Origin: Inia geoffrensis
Lineage: Eukaryota > Chordata > Mammalia > Artiodactyla > Iniidae
NCBI GenBank assembly: GCA_036417435.1
Contig: CM070910.1
Location: forward strand, 70,850,784 to 70,914,783
Reading direction: 5' to 3'
DNA length: 64,000 nt
Position numbers and translations under genes: made by a program. Of this stretch, positions 11,751 through 22,565 are shown piece after piece. The notes beneath the pieces were generated by a model, which did no database searches, was not told where the DNA came from, and worked only from the letters and a program-made list of their open reading frames with translations. Positions within the stretch are counted from its first letter, which is position 1; the number at the start of each line of letters is the position of its first letter.

Positions 11751-12439
11751 ACCTCACAGACAGCAGGCTTGAACCTGGGCTCATCATCCTCCCATTTTGG
11801 CCACCATCTTCTATTACGAAGAAGGTAACCCTCCATCCAAAATCCTGGGAACCTGTTTGTCTGGAAGCAGTGGCCACCTGCAGGTACCTGGGAGAAGACC
11901 CAAGCCATCCCTCCGCAAGGAAAGAGCCGCCATGAAAGGGTTTGTGAAGGGGAAATAAGAACGTTGTCAGGCAAACTTAGACTTGTGCATAAAATTCAGT
12001 GCCAGCACAAACCGAGCTACGTTGGCAGATTAGAAGCAAGACAGACGGCCGGGCAAGGCCTGAGGTGCTGAGAAATGACAGGGGCAGACCACCCTCTCCA
12101 AATGCCCTGTTTCATACAGGAGGAATCTGCTGCCCAAACCCACATAGATAATGACCTGCAAAAGCCAAGAAGTAAAACCTGGGTGTCCTGAGGTCCTGTC
12201 CAGATCTCTTTCCACCGCTTCTGTCTGCCACAGCCCTACAGAGGACAAGCATGTCCAGTAAGTTCAGGAAACGCCTTTAGCTGGAAATAACAGGCGTCAG
12301 CTGTCAGGAGGTAAGCTTACTACACCTCTGCACTCCTCAGGTGCAGTGTTAAACAATGCTGACTCTCCCTGTGTCTGTGGCTTGAACCCTCTTAGTCATC
12401 TTTTGATCATAACCTCTCCTGAGCCACTCCTGCCAACAG

Positions 12440-12680
12440 AAGGTGACCGTAGCCAGCACTGTGCAAAGAACTTTCCATGCATTATCATCTCCTTTAAACC
12501 CCACAGCAATCTACAGGGGGAAGACCGTCATCACACGCACCTTACTCCTGCAGAAAGGAAGGCCCCACCAGATCCAAGAACCTGCTCACAGCCCATAGAT
12601 TCTAAGTGGTAGAACGGGGACCTGATCCCGGACAGTCACCCCGAGTTCACCCTCACAGCCCTGTGCCACGCTGCCTGCCT
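12440..12680 (-). repeat. MIR SINE
   Basis: Reverse MIR order: 'gcactgtgcaaagaacttt', 'attatctcctttaaacccc', 'agtggtagaacggggacc', 'ccctgtgccacgctgcc'. Confidence 0.6.
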
Positions 12681-12879
12681 ACTGAAACTGGTCCCGGTGG
12701 CTCCAGCCTTTCTTTCCCCGTCACCGTAGTTCTGAACCGGAGTCCCCCTAAAACCGAGTTCCCTTATTGAGTTTAGGATTAATCTGTCTGCTCAAAACTT
12801 TATTCCCTTTCTTGTCCCCTCTGACCTCAACCACGTGCTAACTGAACAGTAGTCAACCAGAGTCAGAGGAGGAAGATGG

Positions 12880-13210
12880 CCCGTTGTAGATTTCATCATT
12901 AACGTACAAACTCAGGTTTTTCTCCTAACAGGCCCTGGAGCCATGGACCATCTGGCCAGAGAATCGTAAATCGGGGACACCCTGACCCCAGAAACTGTGA
13001 TTAAGAAATGTCACAAGATGATGATTAATCCCAGCTTCCTTGTTCATCCCCTTTAAAAACACCAGTAACTCAAAGTCTAAGCTGGAGTGGATCTGAGGCT
13101 CATCTCCCACTCCCTTGCTTGGCGCCCTGCGATAAATCTTTACTTTGACGCAAACTCCCGCTGTCAAGAGTCTGGCTTTCTGCGCCATGGGCACATGAGC
13201 ACTCTGCCCG
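12880..13210 (+). repeat. Solo ERV LTR remnant
   Basis: The end has the layout of a retroviral LTR: a TTTAAAAA TATA-like box near 13050, a degenerate polyadenylation signal (GATAAATC) near 13131, then a U5-like segment 'ctgtcaagagtctggctttc'. No coding region is attached. Boundaries are approximate. Confidence 0.55.
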
Positions 13211-13384
13211 GTTGCATTCAGGCCCCATCATCTCCCACCCAGACCGCTGCCCAGCCCCTTGTTCCCTCCTCTCCTCTGGTACCTTCGCCCTCCCATCCAT
13301 TTCTGTTCATCTTCCAAAACTGGGATTTCCTTCTGTTGCCAGGAGGTGTCTTCTCACATCAACCAGTTCTCTAGTTCTCTGTGG

Positions 13385-14035
13385 TTACCAACTGGGTATC
13401 CAACGATTCAATTCCATTTTGCCACTGTCTACCTGGAGTGAGCATCAGATCACAAATCCCAGGCTCAGAGCCACAAGCCTGCCCCTTCAGATGCCAGCCG
13501 CAAGTCTTGGGTCCCTTGAACTTCCGACCCATCAGCTGTAAGTCAGGGATTCCCACGGCCCCTCCACAGCCTTGATAATTTGCTAGAACCACTCACAGAA
13601 CGCAGGAAGGTGCTTTGGTTACTGTTACTGGTGTATTTTAAAGGATACAACTCAGAAACAGCCAAATGGAAGACACGCATGGTACAAGATGTACAAGTAG
13701 AGGGGTGCACATGGCCTCTTTGAGCACACCACCCTCTGGGCACCTCAATGTGTTCACCATTTAGGAGTTTTTATGGAGGTTTCATCACACTGACGTGATC
13801 GATTAAATCACTGACAACTGGTGATTAGTTCAATCTCCGGGCCCCCTCCCCTCCCCAGAGGTTGAAAGTTCCTACCCTCTAATCCTGGCTTGGTCTTTCT
13901 GGCCACCAGCCCTCATTCTGAAGCCGCCTAGGGGTTCCCAGCTATCAGTCACCTCATTAGCATACAAAGGATACTCATCACTCATCCCCAAGAGTTTGGG
14001 AAGCTATGTGCCAGGAACTGCAGACAAAGACAAAA
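13385..14035 (-). repeat. Old LTR-like interspersed repeat, family uncertain
   Basis: A block I recognise as common in mammalian genomes: 'cttgataatttgctagaacc', 'ggagtttttatggaggtttc', 'cacctcattagcatac', 'tgtgccaggaactgc'. The order fits an LTR in reverse. No gene is attached. Confidence 0.5.
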
Positions 14036-14049
14036 TGTTTATTTTTTAT

Positions 14050-14240
14050 TAACCACAGTCCCTCTACTCAGAAACCTCCAGTGGCTCCCCATGGCAACAG
14101 AGGAGAGCCCACACTTTTCAGGGTGGCCTGTAAACCGTACACAATCTCATCTCTCCTGATTCCTGCCACCTTGCTCTGGTCCGGGCCGATCCATCGTGCA
14201 GATTCCTGCCTCTGCACCTGTGCTTCATCCTCCTGCCCCT
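14050..14240 (+). repeat. L2 LINE fragment
   Basis: L2 3'-region phrases in order: 'cagtggctccccatgg', 'gcctgtaaaccgtacac', 'ttgctctggtcc', 'tgtgcttcatcctcctgccc'. Confidence 0.55.
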
Positions 14241-14263
14241 TCACGAAATCAAAATGGAATCAA

Positions 14264-14678
14264 GGGACTTCCCTGGTGGTCCAGTGATAAAGAATCTGCC
14301 TTCCAATGCAGGGGTCACGGGTCTGATCCCTGGGCAGGGAACTAAGATCCCACATGCCGCGGCGCAATGAAGCCTGCGCACCACAACTTCTGAGCCTGCA
14401 CGCCGCAACTAGAGAGCCTGTGTGCCACCAACTACAGAGTCTATGCGCCCTGGAGCCCGTGCGCCACAACTAACTAGAGAGAGAAATCCCGCACGCCACA
14501 ACTAGAGAGAAGCCCGCGCACCACAACTAGAGAGAAGCCTGCGCACCGTAACAAAGATCCGACGCAGCCAAAAAAAAATTTTTTTAAAAGAAAATAAATA
14601 GAGAGAAGCTCGCGCGGGGCAATGAAGACCCAACACAGCCAAAAATAAATAAATAAACAAAAACATAAATAAATAAAC
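14264..14678 (+). repeat. CHR SINE, long form with duplicated 3' module
   Basis: 13-bp duplication aaaatggaatcaa at 14251-14263 and 14679-14691. The unit is about 415 bp, longer than usual, because the tail segment (gcaatgaagacccaacacag plus A-rich end) occurs twice, separated by an A-rich spacer. Confidence 0.9.
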
Positions 14679-14913
14679 AAAATGGAATCAAAACATTTCT
14701 TAGGACGCCATTGGTTTAGAGATGTAAGGAACCTCAGATTTTACAGATGAGGAACTGGTGACCCAGACTGCTGAATGGCATAGCCCCAGATTATAGATTC
14801 ATTATCTCTCAAAGGCAGAGAGAACAGTACCCATCTCTGAATTCTGGGGACGAGCGCTGGGGATGACAAGCTCCAAATGAACAAAGTCTTGGGTAAACTT
14901 TCAAAAGCACAAA

Positions 14914-14914
14914 C

Positions 14915-14942
<28 letters not shown>
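14914..14942. repeat. (CA)n microsatellite
   Basis: About 14 uninterrupted CA units. Confidence 0.95.
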
Positions 14943-14945
<3 letters not shown>

Positions 14946-14949
14946 CAAA

Positions 14950-15690
14950 AATTAATTTGATTATACCAAGTGGAGGATTTCTGTTCAATGAAAAGACACT
15001 ACGGACAAAATTACTAAACCTAAATAGAAGATATTTGCAATGTCTAAAATTGATTACAGATCAACACTTAGAATTCCTGAAAATCAGGAAAAATAGAGCA
15101 AACCTAATTTTTAAAAATAGAGCAAAGTATGTGAACATGCAATTAGGGAAGAGGAAACCTCCAAAGTTAACAAACATATCAAATTCACTAGTTATTAGCA
15201 AAATACAAGATCAAACAATGAGATGTCATTTTACACCTCCTGGAAAGCTGGAGAATGATGCAAAGCGGGGGTAAGGATGCGGGGGGTCACATCTGCCTGG
15301 GGGTGGGTGTGGTGAGTAGAGGGCTCCGGGAAAGCAATCTGGCGGTCCTTGCAGTGCAGTCCCTGTGGCCAGCAATTCTGCCCTTGGGTATGGGTCCCAA
15401 AGAAATCCTCACAGGCGGGACCTGCAGGAGGCTGTTAGGGGCAGCACATTTGTGGAACTGCAGCACGATGTGTGCCATCTCCAAACCCATCATGGGGGAG
15501 CAGATGCTAAGATGTGTGGAGGTCTCCATGGAGCACGATGCACAGTGTACGTATGGGGTAGATACAGAGTGACACCACTCAATGAGGAAACATTAAGAAT
15601 AGCTCAGTCCAAAAAAAATAATAATCAAACCTCTGGTGAGCCCTGCAAATACAAACTGCTACATGGTGTTACATGATTAGCGTTTACAAA
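14950..15690 (+). repeat. Highly diverged L1M-type LINE (ORF2 3' region)
   Basis: Old L1 phrases survive in order: 'aattagggaagagg', 'gagatgtcattttacacc', 'gctggagaatgatgcaaag', 'gggtatgggtcccaaag'. Frames are broken throughout. Confidence 0.6.
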
Positions 15691-15883
15691 TAATTTTTTT
15701 AAATAAAATTTTTTTTTAAAAAGGTACAAAAAAATTAGTTCAGACAATGGGACTTAGAAGAGATGGTGGAGGGGCCAGAGGAGGGTGGTAGGCTGTGCGG
15801 GGCAGTGAGAATCAGATAAACTGAGATCTGAAAACCCAAACCCCCATTCCTCACAACTTTTGTTTTTTTTGGCCGGGCACATG

Positions 15884-16075
15884 GAGCTAACATTTACTGA
15901 GTACTCTGAGCCAGGAGGGTGCTAGGGATTTTTACATTTATTATCTCATGTATCGCTTGCAAAACTCCTACACCGTTGGGTAGGGGTGATCCCTCCTGCT
16001 TTGCAGTTGGAAACAGGACACTCAGAGAAAGCAACGTGCCCAAATCACATGGTGATGCACAGCGGATGCACATCT
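15884..16075 (-). repeat. MIR SINE
   Basis: Well preserved reverse MIR: 'gctaacatttactgagtac', 'tttattatctcatgtat', 'gttggaaacaggacac', 'gcccaaatcacatggtgatg'. Confidence 0.8.
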
Positions 16076-16259
16076 GAGCTGTCTTCCTGTCCCTCTGCCA
16101 ATACAGCGACACCAACTAGTGACTTGTGACATTCTCCCTCTAGAGTGTTCTGCCTGGCAGCTGGGTCCAGGGGTCTTCCCCAGGCTTGCCCTAGGCTCCA
16201 GAGCTATCAGAACCCCCACCCCACCCCCCCCGCCACAGCTCTCTCCCTGAGACACACAG

Positions 16260-17990
16260 GTCCAGAGGTCTAGGGAGCTCCTGAGGTTAAGCTAGATTCT
16301 ATTAGCTTCCTCTTTGCCCTCCAGACCCACGCATCCTTAGATGTGGCTCCTCAAACCAGGTCCAGCTTCTAGAGAACTGGAGACGCCCCTGCGCAACTGT
16401 TTTCCACCCTGATCTAAATCTCCAGCTTCCTGGGAGTCAAGATGTAGCGGCAGGTGGGTGGGCATGGGCAGAACATTAACAGCAGAACAGCGATAAATTC
16501 CCTGAGAGCAGTGTAAGCAAAACGACAGTGAAAAACATCTGTAAATCCAGAACACGGCAGAGCTTTGTTAAAGCAACGTGAGAACTCGGATTTTACGCAG
16601 GTCAAATCATGTTTGTCAAACCCCAGAACTGCACAGAGTAAGTCTGATAAGATGCTATCAGGAACCTGGCTGTTGACCCTCCTCTCCCTCCTTACCCGCT
16701 GCCAACATTATATAAGCTGCCTAGTTTTCCTCAGGCCCCAGTCCAATTATTCTTAGTGAAACTGAAAAGAAAGTAATTCCATCCAACAGAAAGTATTCTA
16801 AAAGGTCCCAGTGGTGATGGGCTGTAACTTGCAACAGGCTGCTTTGGCTTTACCCAGAATCCTTCATTAACACTTGATATGATGACTAACACCGTGAGCT
16901 TAATTGGACTTAAAGAGAAAAACATTATTATTCAGGAAAACTAGGAATTATCCATCTTTTTTTTCACCAAAAAGAGTCTACACAACTGTGGAGAAAAGAC
17001 TGACACAAAAAGAAAAGTTTAGAAAGTTGTGGTGTATACATGAAATCAAAACAAACTTATGTAAGGTTTATTCTTCCTCAGAGAAAATGGCAACATAGGC
17101 TAGTAACAGGTCAATTTTATAAATATTTTTTCTGCTGTTACCTTAGAGCAAAGCATCAGGCAGGTTGAGCTGCGGAGGTAAGAACGCGAAGAGGCCACTC
17201 ACGGAATTCTTGGGACCCACGATTCTTTGGTGGAGTCCAGATGCTGGGGAGCTTCCCAGATAAACTCTGGGGCTCAGGGGTCCCTTTGTATTGCTGCTGC
17301 TTTGAGCATCCCTGATAACCTTAAAACCAACGATCAGAATGGAGAGGAGAGCTCTCTGCCCTTCTTTCATCTCTCTATAATGAGCTTTCTTGGGAAAAAA
17401 ACCCCCAAACAAAACAACTCTACCCTCTTTTCCTGTCCTCCTCTCTCCAAGTTTCCGGGGTAGGGGGGGAAATACAGCACTGTGCTTTGCTGACCTCTGT
17501 GCTCTTCTGATACAAAGTGTGCCATTAGCCCTCTGTATTCCAGCCTGTACCACACCTCTCCCTGGCTTCCAGATGCACACACATGGACTTCACAGATTTC
17601 CCTGGACCCCTGCTCTGTTCTTCTAAAGCTCCTAGGATTTCTTGCCCCCAGTTTCTCCACAGAATCCCTTTATTCTAGGATTTTACACAGGGTTAAACTT
17701 GGTGCTGGTTTGACTTACAAAAGTCATACCTATTTATTACTGTGTAACTAACTCCTCTCTGCTCCTTTTCTAGAATTCAGTCTAACAAATAAGGCACTGC
17801 CTTTAACAGAGCACTGGGGAACTTGGACTTAAACTCTTGCCCATGTTTGAAGAGCCTCTCATCTCTTAAGCTGGACTCTCTTCCTAAATCTCTTCTGCTA
17901 AACTGGTTTTACTGAAATCCTTTGAAACCCAGTGTTTTCAGCATTTTGGCCTCCTCTCGAAGTTTCTTTGTGTTTAAACCTCTACAGCAG
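16260..17990. other. Intron 1 sequence without recognisable features
   Basis: Apparently unique intronic DNA in the 5' third of intron 1. No exon or RNA gene was seen. A TATATAA string near 16708 has no supporting context. Confidence 0.5.
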
Positions 17991-17996
17991 GGTCTG

Positions 17997-18140
17997 GTAA
18001 TAATAAGAACTAACATTTAAAGAGGCCATACTATGTGCTAGGCAATCCTCTGAAGTAGATAGAATTATTACCCCCATATTACAGAGGCAGGAACTGAGGC
18101 AGAGAGAAAGTCAATTGCACACAGAAGGTGCCCAGCCTTT
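17997..18140 (-). repeat. MIR SINE
   Basis: 'aataagaactaacatttaaa', 'actatgtgctaggcaatcc', 'ccccatattacagaggcagg', 'aactgaggcagagag' in reverse-MIR order, about 0.5 kb inside intron 1 from exon 1. Confidence 0.8.
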
Positions 18141-18683
18141 TCCCCAAGTCTGCCAGCTTAAATATGCTTAAGCTGCGGGGTCAAAGGGCTCTGGAGTCCA
18201 TTCTTAACCTGTCTCCCTATTCTGGAGCTGGGTGACCTGCATAATGCACTCAACCTCTTTGACCCTGAGTTAGTTTCACTTTCAATTATTGGTAAATCGA
18301 GATAAAGCATTCTTCGAAAGACCGAGCGGTAAATGAGAGGTTCGTGACGAGTTCGGTCCCAGGCTCTGGATAATTGGGGTCCCACGCACCCCAGCGGAAC
18401 GCCCTCACTGGCAGGGCTGGGACCCGCTCCTCGAAATGCCCCATCTCACGGTGAGGGTGCAGCAACATCAGTCCGTTTAAGACGAATCGGCCAAGGGACG
18501 TCTATGTCTGCGTCCACCTGGCACACTGATGGGGAGTCTCGCTTTCTCCCCACATCGCTCTGCGCCCCGGTCCCAGGCTCGCCACCCGTGCCTCGCCGTC
18601 TGCGGCTCCTCCACCCCGGCTTCTCTCTCGGTCCGGGGACTCTACCCAGGGGGCTCCCGAGCTTCCCGGGCTCGCCGTCTTAC

Positions 18684-19022
18684 CATGGCATCGTAGCTCA
18701 GGGCGTTCATGAAGTGCGCCACCTCGGCGCCCTTGTACACAGTGAACCAGATGGTACCCTGGTACTGGTCGCCGGCGTCGAGCAGCAGCACGTGGGGCTC
18801 GGCGCGGCGGATCTGGCGCACCTTGGTGGCGAGCCGTGCCACGCCGCCCACGCAGCGGCTGGCGTTGACGCACTTGCTCGAGTCTTCGCTCGTCTGCTCC
18901 AGCCGGCTGTGCACGTCGTTGGTGTGCAATATAGTGAGCTCCCAGCCGCCTGCCGCGGGCCACAGCAGCGCGCCCAGCGCGAGCAGCCTCAGCGCTGAGG
19001 CGCGTGCGCCTCGGGGACCCAT
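18684..19022 (-). CDS. NT5E: NT5E (CD73, ecto-5'-nucleotidase) coding exon 1
   Basis: This exon encodes residues 1-113 of CD73, the GPI-anchored cell-surface enzyme that hydrolyses extracellular AMP to adenosine and phosphate. Translation starts at the ATG whose A is base 19022, in a strong Kozak context (gccATGG). Residues 1-26 form a signal peptide with a Leu/Ala-rich core. The mature protein starts at Trp27 and opens with the metallophosphatase motif LTILHTNDVHSRLEQ. Metal ligands Asp36, His38 and Asp85 (LLLDAGDQYQG) are all present. Cys51 and Cys57 (disulfide) and the glycosylation sequon Asn53-Ala-Ser are visible. The exon is exactly 113 codons and ends ...SYDAM followed by a GTAAGA donor at 18683-18678, so the intron phase is 0. 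Val58 and Ala65 match my recollection of bovine CD73; human has Met and Phe there. No frameshift or missing catalytic residue is seen. An open frame continues 5' of the ATG but has no ATG of its own. Confidence 0.97.
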
Positions 19023-19420
19023 GGCTACAGCTGCCGGCGAGGGCGCGAGCGCGGTGAGTGCTGGCGAGCCGCGCGGGCGGAGGCGTGCTGTGGCGAGCTC
19101 GGCTGACGCCGGAGTCAAGAGCCAGGGCCGGCGAGCGGGCGGGCCGGCGGGCGGGCGAGGCGAGGCGAGGCGGGGCCGGGCCTGGGCGGGCTCTCCTGAG
19201 GCCCGGAGGCCGGCCCCACGGCCAGGCGCACGCCCGCGCGTTCACCCGATACGACCCCGGCCCGCTGGGCTGCCGGGGCGCGGCTGGCGGCTGGCGGCTG
19301 GCGGCTGGCACCCGCTCCGGGCGGGAACAGTGGGGAGGTTGTTCACGCTGGGGACCGGGCACCGGCCGCGCGCCCGGCGCGTCCGGGGAGCCTGGGCGCC
19401 GGCGGTGGGCTGTTCTTAAT
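19023..19420 (-). promoter_or_regulatory. NT5E: NT5E 5' UTR and proximal promoter
   Basis: About 400 bp immediately 5' of the NT5E start codon is extremely GC-rich. It contains several GC boxes (for example GGGCGGG near 19184 and GGCGGGG near 19165), CCGCCC-type Sp1 runs around 19133-19160, and a GCGTG hypoxia-element core on the gene strand near 19209. No TATA box is evident, as expected for a CpG-island promoter. The transcription start cannot be placed from sequence alone. Human NT5E is known to respond to HIF-1, cAMP and TGF-beta; the link to individual motifs here is inference. Confidence 0.75.
19281..19308. repeat. Four tandem copies of a GC-rich heptamer (cggctgg)
   Basis: Four perfect copies of a 7-bp unit lie in the NT5E promoter, about 260 bp upstream of the start codon. 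Such units often vary in copy number between individuals. Confidence 0.9.
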
Positions 19421-19430
19421 GGGGTGCGAG

Positions 19431-20214
19431 GGAGGAGTTGGAGGGTCCACCCCGCTTCCAGGTCCTCCCTGATTCTCGTCTCTTTAAAATTTTTCTAAAG
19501 AGGGATGCCTTGTTTGAATGGGTTTGTGGTTGCGCGAGCTCATCACTTGAAAGAACGGAAGAGGAAAGAGGAAGAGAGGAGGTGGAAAGGAAGAAGGGCG
19601 AGACGAGGGAGACAGGGGAACGCTGTGCTTTGGGGGCTGTGGGAGCCAAAGACGGGTCGTGAGCTGTGACTGCTCCCTTGCCAGTTTAAGGACACACCAA
19701 GTCTGCGTTGCTTAGACGTAGAATCTCAGAAGCTAGAAATCATTCTAATCCAGTCGCGCGTTTATGGATGATTATAACCTTAGCGACACAACAGCAGCGG
19801 TGCGCGGTAGCTCTTGGAAGCTAAAACGGACCATCCCGAGTAAAACCAGTAGCTCTGAGGGTGTGATGCTGCCTTCTGTTGCTTTTCTCGGCTTTCTTTT
19901 TTTTTTTTTTTTCTGTCCTGTTTTTGAGGTTTTAATGTTTTAAGGATGGTGTGGTGTGTGTGTGTGTGTTTAAGGCAAAACTTCTGGCAAGGAAGGCTAT
20001 GCTAATAGGAATGCATACAGTAAACAAATCATTATAATCGAGTTTAATATTGCTGCAGAGTTTCCCTCTGTTTAAGAGATTGGTTCCTGGGTACAGTTAA
20101 TAATCGAAATTGGGAAGGGAAGGAGCCCCTACTAGGTGTCCCATTATTTATGCTTTAAAGAACAGCCTATGTTGTCCTCACACTTCTCCAAAATGCATCA
20201 AGCCAGTCCTGCTG
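19431..20214. other. Upstream flank of NT5E, no recognisable features
   Basis: First non-CpG sequence upstream of the promoter. It includes a purine-rich stretch (19555-19620), a poly-T run (19898-19912) and a short TG run (19950-19970). No gene is visible. Confidence 0.5.
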
Positions 20215-20672
20215 TACTTTTTAAAGCTTTGGAGAACAAAATATACATAACATAATTTACCATTTTAACCGTTTTAAATGTGCAGCTGAGTGGCATTAAG
20301 TACGTTCACATCGTTGTGCAGCCATCACCACCATCCATCTTCAGAACTTTTTCATCTTCCCAAACTGGAACTCCATAGACATTAAAAAATAACTTCCCAT
20401 TTCCCTCTTCCCTCAGCCCTTGGCAACCACAATTCCACCTTCTGTCTCTATGAATTTGAGTACTCTAGGTATCTCATATAAGTGGAATCAAACAATTTGT
20501 CCTTTTGTGACTCATTTCACTTAGTATAGTGGTTCAAACATGGCTGTTCAAGGTTGTAGCATGTGTCAGAACTTTCTTCCTTATTAAGGCTAAATAATAT
20601 TCCATTATATGTATATACCACATTTTGTTTATGCAGTCATCCATTGGTGGACACGGGTTGTTTCCACTTTTT

Positions 20673-21396
20673 TTTTTTTTTTTTAAAAGATCTTACTGCT
20701 TTACTCAACAATTCATGAATTGGGCAGCATCTAATCTAGCAAAGAGAAAGGAGCTTCAAGGGGCCATACAAGTGAAAGACTTGTGTAGGCAGAAGGGGGC
20801 AGGAAAAAGGCTGTTACACCAGGCAAAAAAGTGGGTTGGTTATTACAAGGTCACTTTCCTATAAGAGATGGCAGGGTTCTAGAAGGCAGACTACCTAAGT
20901 AGTGCGGATCAGGCAAATCCTGATTGATTGGTTTAAGATTCCACTTCTGGAAGAACAGAAACTATGCCTCTGTTTGGTGACAGGGGGCTTAGCATAAGTG
21001 ACTCTATTTTGGGCCTGTTGTCTTGTTCTTTTTTTTTTTTGGTAACATCTTTATTGGGGTATAATTGCTTTACAATGGTGTGTTAGTTTCTACTTTATAA
21101 CAAAGTGAATCAGTTATACATATACATATGTTCCCATATCTCTTCCCGCTTGCGTCTCCCTCCCTCCCACCCTCCCTATCCCACCCCTCTAGGCAGTCAC
21201 AAAGCACCGAGCCGACATCCCTGTGCCAAGCAGCTGCTTACCACTAGCTATCTACCTTACGTTTGTTAGTATATATATGTCCATGCCTCTCTCTCGCCCT
21301 GTCACAGCTCACCTTTCCCCCTCCCCATATCCTCAAGTCCGTTCTCCAGTAGGTCTGTGCCTTTATTCCTGTCTTACCCCTAGGTTCTTCATAACA
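20673..21396 (-). mobile_element. Young L1 3' end carrying a downstream LTR sequence (3' transduction)
   Basis: One 15-bp duplication ttgtttccacttttt (20658-20672 and 21397-21411) flanks the whole block. Read on the minus strand it is a 5'-truncated L1 3' UTR (21396-21043), an internal A-run (about 21042-21031), about 345 bp of an ERV LTR, then a terminal poly-A. The LTR part ends about 16 nt after an AGTAAA polyadenylation-like signal. This fits an L1 transcript that read through its own weak polyA site into an adjacent LTR and was retrotransposed as one piece. The LTR is the same family as 26345-26955. Confidence 0.75.
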
Positions 21397-21902
21397 TTGT
21401 TTCCACTTTTTGGCTGTTGTGAATAATGCTGTTATGAACGTGGGGTACAATATCTGTTCAAGTCTCTGCTTTCAATTCTTTTGGGTATACGCCCCGCAGT
21501 AGAATTGCTGGATCGTACGTACGGTAGTTCTATGTTTAATTTTTTGAGGAACTGCATACTTTCTTCTATAATGGTTGCCCCATTTTACATTCCTATAAGC
21601 AATGCACAAGGGCTCCAATTTCTCTACATCCTTGCCAATACTTATTTTCTGCTTTTGCTAATAGCTGTCCTAAATGGTTTGAAGTAGTATCTCATTGTGG
21701 TTTGATTTGCATTTCCTTAATAATGGATGATGTTGAACATCTTTTCATGTGCTTATTGGGCATTTGTATATCTTACTTGGAGAAATGTCTGTTCAAGTCC
21801 TTTGCCTATGTTTTAATAGGATTACTCGCATTTTTTTTGTTGTTGTTGTTGAGTTGTAGCAGTCTTTATATATTCAGGGTGTTAACTCCTTATCAGATAT
21901 AT

Positions 21903-22246
21903 CAGGGGTCCCCAACCCCCCTACCAGGACCAGTCCGTGGCCTGTTAAGAACCGGGCCGCACAGCGGGAGGTGAGCGGCAGGCCAGCGAGTGAAGCTTCA
22001 TCTGTATTTACAGCCGCTCCCCATCACTCGCATTACTGCCTGAGCTCCGCCTCCTGTCAGCATTATGGTGAGGTGTATAATTATTTCATTATATATTACA
22101 ATGTAATAATAATATAAATAAAGTGCACAATAAACATAACACGCTTGAATCATCCTGCAACCATCCCCCCGACCCCCACCCCAGTCTGTGGAAAAGCTGT
22201 CTTCCACGAAACCAGTCCCTGGTGCCAACAAGGTTGGGGACCGCTG
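21903..22246. mobile_element. Non-autonomous hAT DNA transposon
   Basis: 344 bp with matching terminal inverted repeats (caggggtccccaacc / ggttggggaccgctg) and a perfect 8-bp target duplication agatatat (21895-21902 and 22247-22254), the hAT hallmark. It contains no transposase. Confidence 0.9.
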
Positions 22247-22565
22247 AGATATATGATTTACGAATATTTTCTTCCATTCTATGGATTGTCTTTTCACTCA
22301 GTTGATACCATTGCTGCACAGATTTTTATATTTTGATGATGTCAGATTTATCTATTTTTTTTTTCTTTTGTTGCCTGTGTTTTTAGTATCATATCCAAGA
22401 AATCATTGCCTGATCTGATGTCATGAAGCTTTCTCCCATGTTTTTTTCTAGGAGTTTTATAGTTTTAAGTCTTCAATCCATTTTGAGTTAATTTTTGTTA
22501 ATGGTGTAAGAGGAGTGCAAAGGTATTCTTTTACATGTAGATATCCAGTTTTCCCAACACCAGTA

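Larger units (their letters stand above)
3570..18683 (-). other. NT5E: NT5E intron 1
   Basis: This 15.1-kb intron is bounded by a GTAAGA donor at 18683-18678 and a CAG acceptor at 3572-3570. It holds CHR SINEs (3651, 5348, 8031, 11284, 14264), short L1 3' ends, MIR and L2 fragments and two old LTR-like blocks, listed separately. No further exon, RNA gene or open frame of interest was recognised inside it. Confidence 0.95.
18380..19430. promoter_or_regulatory. CpG island over NT5E exon 1 and promoter
   Basis: Dense CpG dinucleotides and very high GC run from the start of intron 1 through exon 1 into the promoter, then stop abruptly at about 19430, where the sequence becomes AT-richer. It is the only such island in the window and marks the 5' end of its only gene. 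Confidence 0.85.
20215..22565 (-). repeat. Old L1 (L1MA-like) ORF2 3' end, interrupted twice
   Basis: Reverse-strand L1 in three pieces (20215-20672, 21412-21894 and 22255-22565) that read continuously once the insertions are removed. Typical phrases: 'aataatattccattatatg', 'tcttttgggtatacgcccc', 'tgagttaatttttgttaatg'. It hosts the L1/LTR composite (20673-21396) and a hAT element (21903-22246). Confidence 0.8.

Noticed and set aside
16700..16720. TATATAA motif as an alternative intragenic promoter
   Set aside because: No initiator, CpG island or first-exon signal nearby; AT-rich matches like this occur by chance.
19023..19118. In-frame N-terminal extension of CD73 by 32 codons
   Set aside because: The open frame begins with TTG, not ATG. 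It would bury the signal peptide, and the ATG at 19022 has a strong Kozak context and gives the family's normal length.
18709..19419. Long plus-strand open frames across the CpG island (up to 236 codons)
   Set aside because: They are antisense shadows of NT5E exon 1 and GC-rich sequence that rarely contains stops. No family resemblance.
20685..21030. Independent solo LTR insertion
   Set aside because: It has no duplication of its own; it shares the 15-bp duplication with the adjoining L1 and ends in poly-A, which fits transduction better.
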